NCBI RefSeq assembly: GCF_015182285.1
Contig: NZ_PRDM01000001.1
Coordinates: forward strand, 1-64,000
DNA from: Flavobacterium hungaricum
Lineage (GTDB): Bacteria; Bacteroidota; Bacteroidia; Flavobacteriales; Flavobacteriaceae
Direction: 5' to 3'
Length of the DNA stretch: 64,000 bases
Shown here: positions 30,600-39,918 of the stretch, piece after piece
Layout of the letters: each line of letters begins with the position of its first letter
Position numbering within the stretch: position 1 is the first letter of the stretch
Notes under the pieces: model-generated
What the model was told of the DNA's origin: nothing
Database searches by the model: none
The model's input: the letters and a program-made list of their open reading frames with translations, nothing else
Translations under genes and position numbers: made by a program

Positions 30600-32807
30600 A
30601 TGAAATATACCAAGATATTACCTGTAATCGCTTCATCCATGCTGTTATTTACAGCCTGCGATGATAATTTGATGGAATGGGAAAAAGATCCCGAGCATGG
30701 CGCAGTAACCGGCGCCGAATTACCGCTGGCACTAGTAGAAAAAATAAGCCGCTACGAACCTTTAAAAAATTACAGCGATTTTATTTTAGGAAACGGAATC
30801 GGAGCCGACTTATACATGAGCGACGCGGCATACAGAAAAATTGTAAACGAAAACTTTGATGAGGTAACACCGGGTTATGCTATGAAACACGGCGCCATGG
30901 TAAACTCAAAAGGCGAAATCAATTTTGCCACTATGGATGCCTTTATTGCTGAAACCAAAAAAGCCGGCTTAAGTGTTTTTGGACATACTTTGGTTTGGCA
31001 TTCCAATCAAAATGCAACTTATTTAAATGGAATCATTGCTCCAACGATAATTCCAGGATCCAGCGGTACGAATGTTTTAGATTTGACTCCAATTAAAAAC
31101 GGTACTTTTACGGGCTGGGCAAGAAACAATCCCGGAAAAGGGATTACCACTGTAGCAAATTCTGGATTAACAAGTACGTCTGCAGCTATTCAATTAGCAT
31201 CAAGTGCCGCTTCATCGCTGCCTTATAATCTGCAGTTGACCTCTCCCAATGTGCCAATTGTTGCAGGACATAATTATGAAATTTCCTTTTACATTAAATC
31301 TGATGTGACAGGCAAAGGGCGTATCTCATTTGGTTCTACATTAAACAATCAATACCCGTACAAAGACTGGTACAATAACGGTAACAATGGAGAAGCATTT
31401 GCAACAACTTCTTCTTGGCAGCAAGTTAAAATTAAATTAGCTCCAAGTGATTTTAAAGCAGCGAGTACAGCATTTCAGTTTAATTTGGATTTAGGATATC
31501 TGCCAAATGTAACCTATTTAATAGACGTAAATACGCTCGCGGTTGTTGATTTAGACGCTGCAGCAGGCCCTGTTAATTTAATTGCTAATGGTGATTTTGA
31601 AAGCGGTAATCTTACCGGATGGACTGGCTGGGGTAATAGTTCTACAAGATCTATTTCTGCAAATGGAGAGGGTTACAATGGAGGATATGCTATGAAACTG
31701 ACCAATCCTACAGCGGCAAATAATTACAGTGCGCAGCAGGTTTACACTTTGAGTGCACCGCTCACAGTAGGACAAAACTATACTTTTACCTGTATGATTA
31801 AGGCTGAAGCACCTGGAACGACAGTGCAGATTCAGACTCAAAATACTGCTGGTAATGCAGCCGATTATTATGGCGGAAACAGTGTAGGTAACACTTGGAC
31901 TCCTATTTCGCTGACAATTAAACCAACAAAACAAGATCTTACAAAAGTTATTTTTGATTTTGGACAATATGCTACGACTTATTTGATTGACAAAGTAGTA
32001 TTGTCTTCAGAAAGTTCTGGAGGAGGTCCAACAGCTCCAATCACACTTGAAAAAACAGATGCAGAGAAAACCAAAATCATCGGCGATGCCATGACCGATT
32101 GGATTTCTAAAATGATGACTCACTATAAAACCAGCGTTTTTGCATGGGATGTTGTGAATGAACCAATGAAAGAAGACGGATCTCTCAGAAACGGAACCGA
32201 AGGCGAAACAGCGACAGATCATTTCTCTTGGGCAAAATACTTAGGAAAAGATTACGCCGTAACTGCATTCAAATTAGCGCGTCAATACGGAAATCCATCA
32301 GACAAACTTTTTATCAACGATTATAATTTAGAATCAAGATTAGATAAATGCGACGGCTTGATTGAATATGTAAAATATATTGAAAGCAAAGGCGCACAAG
32401 TTGACGGAATCGGAACGCAGATGCATATTGGACTGACAACAAACAAGGATCAAATTGTGCAAATGTTTCAAAAACTGGCAGCATCAGGAAAATTGATTAA
32501 AATTTCGGAATTAGATATCAGATTAGGAACCAAAACACCAACCGTTGCCCAACAGGCATCACAAGCAGAAATGTACCAATTTGTAATCGATTCATACAAA
32601 AAATACATTCCAAAAGCACAGCAGTACGGAATCACCATTTGGGGCGTTTCGGATAATGCCAAAGAACACGAATTCTGGCTTCCAGACGAATCACCAAACC
32701 TTTGGGATGCCAACTACGTACGCAAACACGCCTACAAAGGCACAGCAGACGGTCTTGCAGGAAAAGATGTAAGTTTAGGATTTTCTGGAGAATTGGTAAA
32801 ACCTTAA
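30600..32807 (+). CDS. GH10 endo-xylanase interrupted by two CBM4/9-like modules, lipoprotein
   Basis: From the Met at 30600 the protein has 735 residues, with lipobox LLFTAC (Cys about 19). The GH10 barrel is split. The first part runs to HTLVWHSNQN (about residue 135). Residues 150-478 are two beta-sandwich modules, each beginning NG(T/D)F...GWxxxN/G, like carbohydrate-binding modules. The barrel resumes with acid/base E521 in WDVVNEPM and nucleophile E637 in ISELDIR. This insertion is known from surface xylanases of gut Bacteroides. It probably makes the first cuts in xylan outside the cell. An ATG 33 bp upstream overlaps the previous gene and lacks the signal at its N-terminus. Confidence 0.94.
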   Translation: MKYTKILPVIASSMLLFTACDDNLMEWEKDPEHGAVTGAELPLALVEKISRYEPLKNYSDFILGNGIGADLYMSDAAYRKIVNENFDEVTPGYAMKHGAMVNSKGEINFATMDAFIAETKKAGLSVFGHTLVWHSNQNATYLNGIIAPTIIPGSSGTNVLDLTPIKNGTFTGWARNNPGKGITTVANSGLTSTSAAIQLASSAASSLPYNLQLTSPNVPIVAGHNYEISFYIKSDVTGKGRISFGSTLNNQYPYKDWYNNGNNGEAFATTSSWQQVKIKLAPSDFKAASTAFQFNLDLGYLPNVTYLIDVNTLAVVDLDAAAGPVNLIANGDFESGNLTGWTGWGNSSTRSISANGEGYNGGYAMKLTNPTAANNYSAQQVYTLSAPLTVGQNYTFTCMIKAEAPGTTVQIQTQNTAGNAADYYGGNSVGNTWTPISLTIKPTKQDLTKVIFDFGQYATTYLIDKVVLSSESSGGGPTAPITLEKTDAEKTKIIGDAMTDWISKMMTHYKTSVFAWDVVNEPMKEDGSLRNGTEGETATDHFSWAKYLGKDYAVTAFKLARQYGNPSDKLFINDYNLESRLDKCDGLIEYVKYIESKGAQVDGIGTQMHIGLTTNKDQIVQMFQKLAASGKLIKISELDIRLGTKTPTVAQQASQAEMYQFVIDSYKKYIPKAQQYGITIWGVSDNAKEHEFWLPDESPNLWDANYVRKHAYKGTADGLAGKDVSLGFSGELVKP

Positions 32808-32892
32808 TATTTTGTCAAGTTGAGGGATTCGCTCCTAAAAAATAGTTGGTTGTATCATAGAAATAGAATGACAAAAAAACTACAATCAAAAA

Positions 32893-32937
32893 AGCTTTGT
32901 CAAGGTTCAAAACTTTGACAAAGCTGCTTTGTTTATT
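32893..32937 (+). terminator. Hairpin of the CTTTGACAAAG family after GH10
   Basis: AGCTTTGTCAAGGTT pairs with AACTTTGACAAAGCT (one G-U) around a 3-nt loop, and GTTTATTTTT follows. It may end the susC transcript or attenuate the next gene. Confidence 0.65.
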
Positions 32938-32958
32938 TTTAATATTAAAATAAAACGA

Positions 32959-34581
32959 ATGCTCCATATTCTAAAAAATAGTTTTCTTCTAAGCGCATTT
33001 TTCACCATCCATTTCGGATTTTGTCAAAGTATTCCCCATCTTCAAAAAAAAGGAAACAAAACACAATTAATTGTCAACGACAAACCATTCTTAATCCGCG
33101 GAGGAGAATTAGGAAATTCATCTGCAACCAGTATGGAAAGCATGGAACCGATCTGGTCAAAGCTGACTGACATGAATCTCAATACGGTTTTGACTCCAAT
33201 TTATTGGGAATTAATAGAGCCCCAAGAAGGAAAATTTGATTTTGCTTTGGTTGACGATTTGATTCTTCGAGCCAGAAAAGAAAACTTAAAATTAGTTTTT
33301 CTTTGGTTTGGATCGTGGAAAAACAGCATGTCAAGCCACGCGCCGGAATGGGTAAAACTCAATCAGAAAAAATATCCCAGAGTAAAAGACGATCAAAATA
33401 AAAGCCATGAAATTTTAACGCCTTTCAGCGAAAATAATCTTCAAGCCGATTTAAATGCTTTCAAAAATTTGATGGCGCACATTAAAGCCTTCGATCAAAA
33501 CGAACAAACCGTCATCATGATTCAGGTTGAAAATGAAATCGGAATGCTCCCAACTGCCCGCGATTATCACACACTGGCAAATGAAGCATTTCAAAAACCG
33601 GTTCCAAATGAGCTGATTCAGTATTTAGAAAAAAGCAAACAAAATCTCGTTCCAGAATTTTTAGAAATCTGGAAAAAAAACGGTTTTAAAACCAAAGGAA
33701 ATTGGGAAGAGATTTTTGGAAAAGGACTGCATACAGACGAAATATTCATGGCGTGGTATTTTTCTAAATTTACCAATCACGTTGCCAAGGCAGGAAAAAA
33801 CATTTATCCGATTCCGATGTTTGTCAACGCCGCTTTGAATGCACCCGAAAAAAAACCAGGTCAATATCCAAGTGCCGGGCCATTACCGCATCTTATGGAT
33901 GTCTGGAAAGCGGCCGGAAATTCTATCGACTTTTTAGCACCCGATTTTTACAATCCCTCTTTCAAACAATGGAACGATTTATTTACGCGTCAGGGCGATC
34001 CGTTATTTATTCCAGAACATAAATTTGACGAAACCGCACCGTTTAAAGGTTTGTATGCCATCGGACATTATGAAGCCATTGGTTTTTCGCCATTTTCTAT
34101 AGAATCGGTTGAAGACGCCAAAAAAGAACCTTTAGGAAAAATCTATAATCTAATCCAGCAATTAACGCCAGTGATTGAAGCCAATAAAGGACGGGGGAAA
34201 ATTGACGGCGTTTTGTTAGACAAAGAAAATCAGTTACAGATTATTAAGATGGGCGATTACGAATTCACTTTCAAACATGATTATACTTTAAATTGGTCCG
34301 ACGGAGCAAAAGCAGCTGTCTGGCCAATGGCGAGTGCGATTATTATAGAAATTGCCCAAAACGAATTTTACATTTCCGGTTCTGGAATTGTCGTAACTTT
34401 TAAGCCTTTAAAAGCAAATGTAAATGCGGGAATTTTAAAAACAGATCAGGGAATATTTGAAAATGGAAAATGGAAAACAATTCGTCATTTCAACGGAGAC
34501 CAAACCCATCAAGGCAGGCATTTAAGAATCTCGGTCGGCGATTACGAAATTCAGAAACTAAAATTGTATTGTTATGAATAG
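32959..34581 (+). CDS. GH35-type beta-galactosidase-like enzyme with DUF5597 tail
   Basis: The protein has 540 residues from the Met at 32959, which begins a signal peptide (MLHILKNSFLLSAFF..FCQS). The barrel contains FLIRGGELGNSSA and LTPIYWELIEPQEGKFDF, the acid/base E193 in IQVENEIG and the nucleophile E353 in FIPEHKF. The C-terminal 170 residues match the DUF5597 type. GH35 members of this type act on beta-galactosyl ends, including those of xyloglucan. In a xylan locus it may remove galactose side chains of complex heteroxylans. The substrate is inferred. It is separated from the GH10 by 151 bp with a hairpin. Confidence 0.85.
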   Translation: MLHILKNSFLLSAFFTIHFGFCQSIPHLQKKGNKTQLIVNDKPFLIRGGELGNSSATSMESMEPIWSKLTDMNLNTVLTPIYWELIEPQEGKFDFALVDDLILRARKENLKLVFLWFGSWKNSMSSHAPEWVKLNQKKYPRVKDDQNKSHEILTPFSENNLQADLNAFKNLMAHIKAFDQNEQTVIMIQVENEIGMLPTARDYHTLANEAFQKPVPNELIQYLEKSKQNLVPEFLEIWKKNGFKTKGNWEEIFGKGLHTDEIFMAWYFSKFTNHVAKAGKNIYPIPMFVNAALNAPEKKPGQYPSAGPLPHLMDVWKAAGNSIDFLAPDFYNPSFKQWNDLFTRQGDPLFIPEHKFDETAPFKGLYAIGHYEAIGFSPFSIESVEDAKKEPLGKIYNLIQQLTPVIEANKGRGKIDGVLLDKENQLQIIKMGDYEFTFKHDYTLNWSDGAKAAVWPMASAIIIEIAQNEFYISGSGIVVTFKPLKANVNAGILKTDQGIFENGKWKTIRHFNGDQTHQGRHLRISVGDYEIQKLKLYCYE

Positions 34582-34725
34582 TTTTTTTTCAGCCACGAAT
34601 TCACGAATTTTTTTAATGCCAGCTTTGCAGTCAATTATTCAAATTATACAAATTTTAATTCGTGGAATTAGATATTATAGCCAACGTATTAAAAAAAAAT
34701 TCGTGAATTCGTGGCTGAAAAAAAA
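34582..34725. repeat. Long inverted repeat with CACGAATTCACGAA arms
   Basis: 34582-34617 and 34688-34725 are nearly perfect complements over about 36 bp, with poly-A/T ends that would also terminate transcription in either direction. The repeat lies just after the GH35 stop. Confidence 0.85.
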
Positions 34726-34829
34726 AGAGAGAGCATAATTTTAGCCACATATTAAAAGATTTAAAAGGATTTTTTAATAATCTGTGCTAATCTTTTTAAT
34801 CTATGGCAAAAAAATATAAAGAATAGCAA

Positions 34830-36746
34830 ATGAAAAATATATTACTAGCATTTCTAATCACCTTTAGCATCAATGCGCAGATAAAACTTCCGAGGCTTAT
34901 CAGCGACGGAATGATATTGCAGCGCGATACCAAAGTCTCTATTTGGGGCTGGGCATCGCCTAATGAACAAATTGAACTTAACTTTAAATCTAAAACACTC
35001 AAAACCACAACTTCTCAAGAAGGAAAATGGAGCATAGAACTTCCCTCTCAAAAAGCGGGCGGACCTTACGAAATGACTTTAAAAGCAAGTAATACAATCG
35101 TCTTAAAAAATATACTTTTTGGAGATGTATGGCTGTGTTCCGGACAATCCAATATGGAGCTGCCAATGGAACGTTTGAAAGACAAATACAAAGAAGTCAT
35201 TGCGAAATCTGAGAATTCTCAAATAAGACAATTTTTGGTTCCAGACGAATATTATTTTGAAAAAGAAAGAAATGATTTTTCGTCAGGCGAATGGATTGCT
35301 GCAAATCCAAAAACAGTGTTGCAATTTACCGGAACAGGCTATTTCTTTGCTTCTGAAATATACGAAAAGTATAAAATCCCGATCGGATTAATCAACAGCG
35401 CTTTGGGCGGTTCGCCGGCAGAATCTTGGATCAATGAAGAAGGCATTAAAAAATTTCCAGAATACAATCAGGAATATCTAAAATTTAAAGACGGTAAACT
35501 CGAAAAAGAAATTGATGGCAACGATAGAAAAGTAAATAACGAATGGTATCAAACCGTTAACAAAACCGATCTTGGTCTAAAAGAAAAATGGTCGGCAGAA
35601 GTGATAAATGATTCTGATTGGAAAACAATGGCAATTCCTGGTTATTGGGCAGATCACGAATTAGGAAATGTAAATGGAGCCATTTGGTTTAGAAAAGAAT
35701 TTATTGTAGAAAACACAAAAGAAACCAGCGCCAGACTTATTTTAGGAAGAATTGTAGACGCCGATTCTGTTTTTGTAAACGGAAATTTCGTCGGAACCAC
35801 TTCATACCAATATCCGCCGAGAATTTATTCTTTCAATCCTAATATTCTAAAAGAAGGAAAAAACGAAATAAGCGTTCGTGTCATCAACAATTCTGGCAGA
35901 GGCGGTTTTGTTTTAGACAAACCTTATGAGTTGGTTTTAGACAATAAAACCATTGACTTAAAAGGAGAATGGAAATACAAATTAGGAACAAAAATGGATG
36001 CGCTTCCGGGGCAGACTTTTGTACGATGGAAACCCGTTGGATTGTACAACGCCATGATTGCACCGCTTAGAAATTATTCTATAAAAGGGGTTTTATGGTA
36101 TCAGGGAGAATCGAACACCAAAAAGTCATCAGAATATTTTGCTTTGATGGAAACCTTGATTTCTAATTGGAGGGAATTGTGGAAAGACGATAAATTGCCT
36201 TTTATATTGGTACAGCTTCCCAACTATATGGATCCAAAACCAGAACCTGCAGAAAGCAATTGGGCAGTATTAAGACAGCAGCAAAGTAAGGTCTTACAAA
36301 TTCCAAATACGGGATTAGCGGTTACAATTGATTTAGGCGAATGGAATGATATTCATCCGTTAAATAAATACGATGTCGGTCACAGATTAGCGCTTCAGGC
36401 ACAAAAGAATGTTTACGGCGAAAAAAAAATAATTGCTTCGGGACCAATTTGCAAATCAATTAAAAAAGAAGGAAACAAGTTGATTCTCAATTTTTCAGAT
36501 GTTGGAACGGGCTTACAAATCAAAAATGGAAGTGAATTAAAGGAATTCGCCATTGCCGGGAATGATGGGAAATTTGTCTGGGCAAAGGCAGTTATCGACG
36601 GCGATAAAATTATAGTGAGTAATGATTCCGTTGTAAATCCGGTAAAAGTAAGATACGCTTGGGCAGATAATCCAAAAGAAGCGAATTTATACAATAAAGA
36701 AAATTTACCGGCATCTCCGTTTGAAGCTGAATTGAATTCGAATTAA
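34830..36746 (+). CDS. CE20/SASA-type acetyl esterase
   Basis: The 638-residue exported enzyme (signal peptide to SINAQ, about 17) has an SGNH-like esterase domain with the serine S107 in CSGQSNMELP and the D507-x-H509 pair in EWNDIHP. A jelly-roll module (about residues 240-380: IPGYWADHELG...AIWFRKEFIV) is inserted. This arrangement is that of the sialate O-acetylesterase / CE20 group, some of which deacetylate xylan or xylo-oligosaccharides. Removing acetyl groups would let GH67, GH43 and GH10 finish the polymer. It is the last enzyme gene of the locus. Confidence 0.88.
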   Translation: MKNILLAFLITFSINAQIKLPRLISDGMILQRDTKVSIWGWASPNEQIELNFKSKTLKTTTSQEGKWSIELPSQKAGGPYEMTLKASNTIVLKNILFGDVWLCSGQSNMELPMERLKDKYKEVIAKSENSQIRQFLVPDEYYFEKERNDFSSGEWIAANPKTVLQFTGTGYFFASEIYEKYKIPIGLINSALGGSPAESWINEEGIKKFPEYNQEYLKFKDGKLEKEIDGNDRKVNNEWYQTVNKTDLGLKEKWSAEVINDSDWKTMAIPGYWADHELGNVNGAIWFRKEFIVENTKETSARLILGRIVDADSVFVNGNFVGTTSYQYPPRIYSFNPNILKEGKNEISVRVINNSGRGGFVLDKPYELVLDNKTIDLKGEWKYKLGTKMDALPGQTFVRWKPVGLYNAMIAPLRNYSIKGVLWYQGESNTKKSSEYFALMETLISNWRELWKDDKLPFILVQLPNYMDPKPEPAESNWAVLRQQQSKVLQIPNTGLAVTIDLGEWNDIHPLNKYDVGHRLALQAQKNVYGEKKIIASGPICKSIKKEGNKLILNFSDVGTGLQIKNGSELKEFAIAGNDGKFVWAKAVIDGDKIIVSNDSVVNPVKVRYAWADNPKEANLYNKENLPASPFEAELNSN

Positions 36747-36760
36747 GTATTTAATTAACC

Positions 36761-36806
36761 AAACTTCGGCAAAGTGAAATTTACTTCGTCTTTGACAAAG
36801 TTTATA
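36761..36806 (+). terminator. Imperfect hairpin of the CTTTGACAAAG family
   Basis: AAACTTCGGCAAAG can pair with CTTTGACAAAGTTT, with two mismatches, between the convergent esterase and LysR genes. Confidence 0.5.
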
Positions 36807-36816
36807 AACAAAAAAA

Positions 36817-37692
36817 CTATTCCAAATTCCCCATAAGCGTTTTCAAGAAAGCACTAACCGCTTTTTTCTCATAAACTTCTTTCAGCGAAATAAGCATGGC
36901 AGTACGCGTCATGCTTTTGCCCTTTATCGGAATTGCATGCAAATCTTTTTCGTTTTCAATAGTCGTTTTGGTCAGGATGGTGTGCCATTTTCCTGTTTTA
37001 ATTAATTCCAGTAAAGTTGGAATATCATTTATTTCGATTGTAACTTTGGGATGAAGATGATCTTTTTTAAAAGCCTTATTAATGAATTGCGTTGTACTGA
37101 AACCACTCGACGGCAGCGCAAGCGGCAATGTACTGACTTCGTCAAGCGAAATACTTTTTTTATTTGTTAAAGGCGTTTCGGCAGAAGTTACCAAAGCCAT
37201 TGGAGAAGTAAACAATTCGACATATTTAAAATGCGCTTCGGCGGCAATTTCTTCAAAAGTAAGGATCACATCCAGTTCAAAAAGATTCAGTTTTTGGATT
37301 AATTCCTGTGAAGTTCCAAATACAATTTCGAATTGAATTTTCGGAAATTCAGAACTAAATAAAATCAAGGCCTTGGTAACCACATGGCGTAAAGCATACG
37401 TAACACCAATTGCCACTTTTCCCGTTTCCAGAGTATTCAAATCCTTTAATAATTCCAATCCGTCAGAAGCCTTGTTTACAGATTGCTGTGCATAAACGGC
37501 AAATAAATCACCCGCTTCTGTCAGCGTAATACGTTTGCCTATTCGATTAAAAAGAGGCACTTGTAATTCTTCTTCTAATTGCTTAATTTGTTGTGATAAA
37601 GTGCTTTGACTGATAAAAAGGGCCGATGCAGCCTCGGTAAAATTCAATAATTCTTTTGCTTTAAGAAAATATTTCAGCTGTCTGAGTTCCAT
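36817..37692 (-). CDS. LysR-family transcriptional regulator
   Basis: From the start at 37692 (MELRQLKYFLKAKELLNF) the protein has 291 residues. It has a winged helix with FTEAASALFISQSTLSQQIKQLEEEL, then a type-2 periplasmic-binding-like effector domain (from about residue 90). An upstream ATG would add 34 residues that do not fit the family. It is divergent from the metallo-hydrolase gene at 37797, leaving a 104-bp shared promoter region, so control of that gene is likely. The effector is unknown. Confidence 0.92.
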   Translation of the reverse strand: MELRQLKYFLKAKELLNFTEAASALFISQSTLSQQIKQLEEELQVPLFNRIGKRITLTEAGDLFAVYAQQSVNKASDGLELLKDLNTLETGKVAIGVTYALRHVVTKALILFSSEFPKIQFEIVFGTSQELIQKLNLFELDVILTFEEIAAEAHFKYVELFTSPMALVTSAETPLTNKKSISLDEVSTLPLALPSSGFSTTQFINKAFKKDHLHPKVTIEINDIPTLLELIKTGKWHTILTKTTIENEKDLHAIPIKGKSMTRTAMLISLKEVYEKKAVSAFLKTLMGNLE

Positions 37693-37796
37693 TTCTAAAT
37701 CGGTTTTATCGATTGATTTTATCGAAAAATAAGGTTTTACAAATATATAAAATCTTAAGAACTTTGCTGTGTTGTAAAAATTAGACAAGTCCAAAA

Positions 37797-38519
37797 ATGA
37801 AAATAATAGCTTTACAAGAAGGAAATTATATCGCAGATTCTAATAAAGAATTTAAACTAATAACAGAGAAAACAAACGATCCCGGACTCAAAATGGCGAT
37901 TCAGCCTTTTGTAGTTATTACAGCTAATGACGTTATCTTATTAGATTTTGGTTTGGGGTTTGTAAACAACGGAATTCCTTTTATCCATGAGGTTTTAAGA
38001 AAAAATAATATTGAACCGGAGCAGCTTACTAAAGTTTTGGTTTCGCATTTGCATAAAGATCATATTGAAGGAATCGGGCATTTTGAAGACGATAATTTTA
38101 TCCAGAATTTTCCAAAAGCGACAATTTATATTCAGAAAAGAGAAATAGATTTTGCCTTAGAACAAAGCAATAATCCATCCTATGTTTTAGAAATATTAAA
38201 AGAACTCGAAAAACTTCCTAATGTTGAATTATTGGATGCTGACAGCGGACAAATTACGGATGAAATTTTCTATGAAGTTTCTGCGGGACATACTAAATTT
38301 CATCAGGTTTTCTGGATTAAGGCCGATAATGAAATTGTATTTTACGGTGCCGACGACTTACCACAAAAAGTATATTTATCGATGCACGTAGCTTATAAAA
38401 CAGACTTTGACGGAAAACGTGCTATGGAATCCAGAAAAAAATGGGAGCAGCAAGCCAGAGAAGAAAATTGGAAAGTGCTTTTGTATCACGACATGAAAAC
38501 GCCTGTTTTGGAGTTTTGA
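37797..38519 (+). CDS. Metallo-beta-lactamase-fold hydrolase
   Basis: The 240-residue protein has the MBL zinc motif H84-x-H86-x-D88-H89 in VSHLHKDHIEG, the later His in SAGHTKFHQV, the Asp in GADDLPQ and a C-terminal LYHDMKTP. There is no signal peptide, so it should be cytosolic. This subgroup includes quorum-quenching lactonase-like and related hydrolases, but the substrate cannot be read from the sequence. The divergent LysR gene suggests induction by a small molecule. Confidence 0.85.
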   Translation: MKIIALQEGNYIADSNKEFKLITEKTNDPGLKMAIQPFVVITANDVILLDFGLGFVNNGIPFIHEVLRKNNIEPEQLTKVLVSHLHKDHIEGIGHFEDDNFIQNFPKATIYIQKREIDFALEQSNNPSYVLEILKELEKLPNVELLDADSGQITDEIFYEVSAGHTKFHQVFWIKADNEIVFYGADDLPQKVYLSMHVAYKTDFDGKRAMESRKKWEQQAREENWKVLLYHDMKTPVLEF

Positions 38520-38624
38520 GGGTTAGGAGTTAAGGGTTAGGAGTTATGGGTTAGGAGTTAAGGGTTATGGGTTATGGGTTAAGGGTTATGGGTTAAGGGT
38601 TAAGGGGTATGCGTTATGAGTTAT
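38520..38624. repeat. Array of 15 GRGTTAN heptads
   Basis: Directly after the hydrolase stop, fifteen consecutive 7-nt units follow the pattern G(G/A)GTTA(G/A/T), with exact 7-nt spacing throughout. Confidence 0.9.
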
Positions 38625-38668
38625 GGGTGGTTATAGTGTTTTAGTAATCAGTAAAATAGTGTTTAAAA

Positions 38669-39019
38669 ATGAAAAGTACCGAATCAATTCCGGTTTTAAT
38701 TATTTACGGATCGCTGGCGCCGGGCGAGTCAAATCATTCGGTTATGGCGCCTATAAAAGGAGATTGGCAAAAAGCAATTATAAAAGGAAAATTACAGGAG
38801 GGAGGCTGGGGGTCTTCTCTGGGCTATAACGGATTTATTTCTGTGAATTCTCAAGAAGCACAACCGATCAACTGTTATGTTCTTTTTTCTGAAGATTTGC
38901 CATCGCATTGGGATTATCTGGACGAATTTGAAGGCGACGGTTATCAGCGCATTCAAACAGAATACGAATTGGAAAACGGCAAAAAAGGGATAGGATTTAT
39001 ATATGCCTTAAATCAATAA
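38669..39019 (+). CDS. Gamma-glutamylcyclotransferase-like (AIG2/GGCT) protein
   Basis: The 116-residue protein has the GGCT family substrate-loop start LIIYGSLAPGESNH, the strand-rich middle IIKGKLQEGGWGS and the acidic DYLDEFEGDGYQR, where the catalytic Glu would be. The C-terminus reads GKKGIGFIYALNQ. It may act on gamma-glutamyl amines or be a housekeeping protein. It is preceded by a heptad array and followed by a shared terminator. Confidence 0.85.
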   Translation: MKSTESIPVLIIYGSLAPGESNHSVMAPIKGDWQKAIIKGKLQEGGWGSSLGYNGFISVNSQEAQPINCYVLFSEDLPSHWDYLDEFEGDGYQRIQTEYELENGKKGIGFIYALNQ

Positions 39020-39023
39020 ATTA

Positions 39024-39060
39024 AAAATTCAGATTATTAGTTTAGTCTGAATTTTTTTTT
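39024..39060. terminator. Bidirectional terminator between GGCT and ECF sigma genes
   Basis: AAATTCAGA and TCTGAATTT form a stem with A and T runs outside it. The 3' end of the convergent sigma-factor gene overlaps it. Confidence 0.75.
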
Positions 39061-39639
39061 CTTCGGAAAAAATAAAAACAAAACACTTCTAACTTTTTCT
39101 TCAAGTGAAGAACGCAGAATTGAAAATGCTTTTGTAATCTGGGCTTCGACTGTTTTTATGGAAACATCCAGATGTTCGGCAATTTCGATATTGGTCAGCC
39201 CTTCTTTTTTACTTAAAATAAAAACCTCTTTGCATTTTGGAGGCAGATTTTGAATTTCATTATTTACGGCATTCATAACCCTTTGAAAAGATTCTGAATC
39301 TTCTTCCTGAACAATTCCGTTTAAGGCATCATAATAGGATTTTTCTAAAGAAAACAACGATTGGTTTTTGCGGTACAAATCGATAAACTCATTGTAAGCC
39401 AGTTTATAAAGAAAACTTTTTAAAGCATGATCTGTTTTTAGCCTTGTGCGCTGTTCCCAAATTTTAATAAATACATTTTGAACAATGTCTTCGGCGCTGT
39501 AAACATTCTTTACCAGACTGTTAGCGTAGACACAAAGTTTATGATGATAGGTGTCGATAAGATACGTATAAGCGCTTTCATCTCCATTACGAAGAGCCTC
39601 AATTAGTAAATCATTGTTCTGGTAATCATCAATTTTCAT
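39037..39639 (-). CDS. ECF sigma-70 factor
   Basis: From the Met at 39639 (MKIDDYQNNDLL) the protein has 200 residues. Region 2 includes YHHKLCVYANSLV and AEDIVQNVFIKIWEQR. Region 4 includes LPPKCKEVFILSKKEGLTNI and then a helix-turn-helix, EHLDVSIKTVEAQI. It is of the Bacteroidota FecI-like group that partners FecR anti-sigma factors and directs susC/ragA transcription. It is divergent from fecR at 39919. A second Met 30 bp upstream adds a hydrophobic stretch and is less likely. Confidence 0.93.
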   Translation of the reverse strand: MKIDDYQNNDLLIEALRNGDESAYTYLIDTYHHKLCVYANSLVKNVYSAEDIVQNVFIKIWEQRTRLKTDHALKSFLYKLAYNEFIDLYRKNQSLFSLEKSYYDALNGIVQEEDSESFQRVMNAVNNEIQNLPPKCKEVFILSKKEGLTNIEIAEHLDVSIKTVEAQITKAFSILRSSLEEKVRSVLFLFFPKKKKFRLN

Positions 39640-39918
39640 AAAAACAAATATATAAATTATCCTTTTCAAGGATTAAAATGGGCGTGTATTTCAATAGAAT
39701 TTTTAGTTTTTCATCGTTTCTATTTGAAAATTATTACAAATAAAATCGATAAAAAGTGCAAAGGTAAATCATTTAGTTTGTAATTTCTATCAAATTAGTA
39801 GAGTTTTATTGAAAGAAAAGACTTGTGAAAAATAAAAAATTCATCAAAATGAAAAAAACTTTATCAAATTGTTAGGGTTTTTATTTTTTGCTTCGTAATA
39901 ATATTAAAAACAACTAAA
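39640..39918. other. Divergent promoter region of the sigma and FecR genes
   Basis: 279 bp of A/T-rich DNA. A TATTTTTTG sequence at 39882-39890, 28 bp before the FecR ATG, is the best -7 candidate for that gene. No operator palindrome was recognised. Confidence 0.4.

Noticed and set aside
36817..37794. Longer start of the LysR gene
   Set aside because: The additional 34 residues precede the usual MELRQLKYF start and do not match the family.
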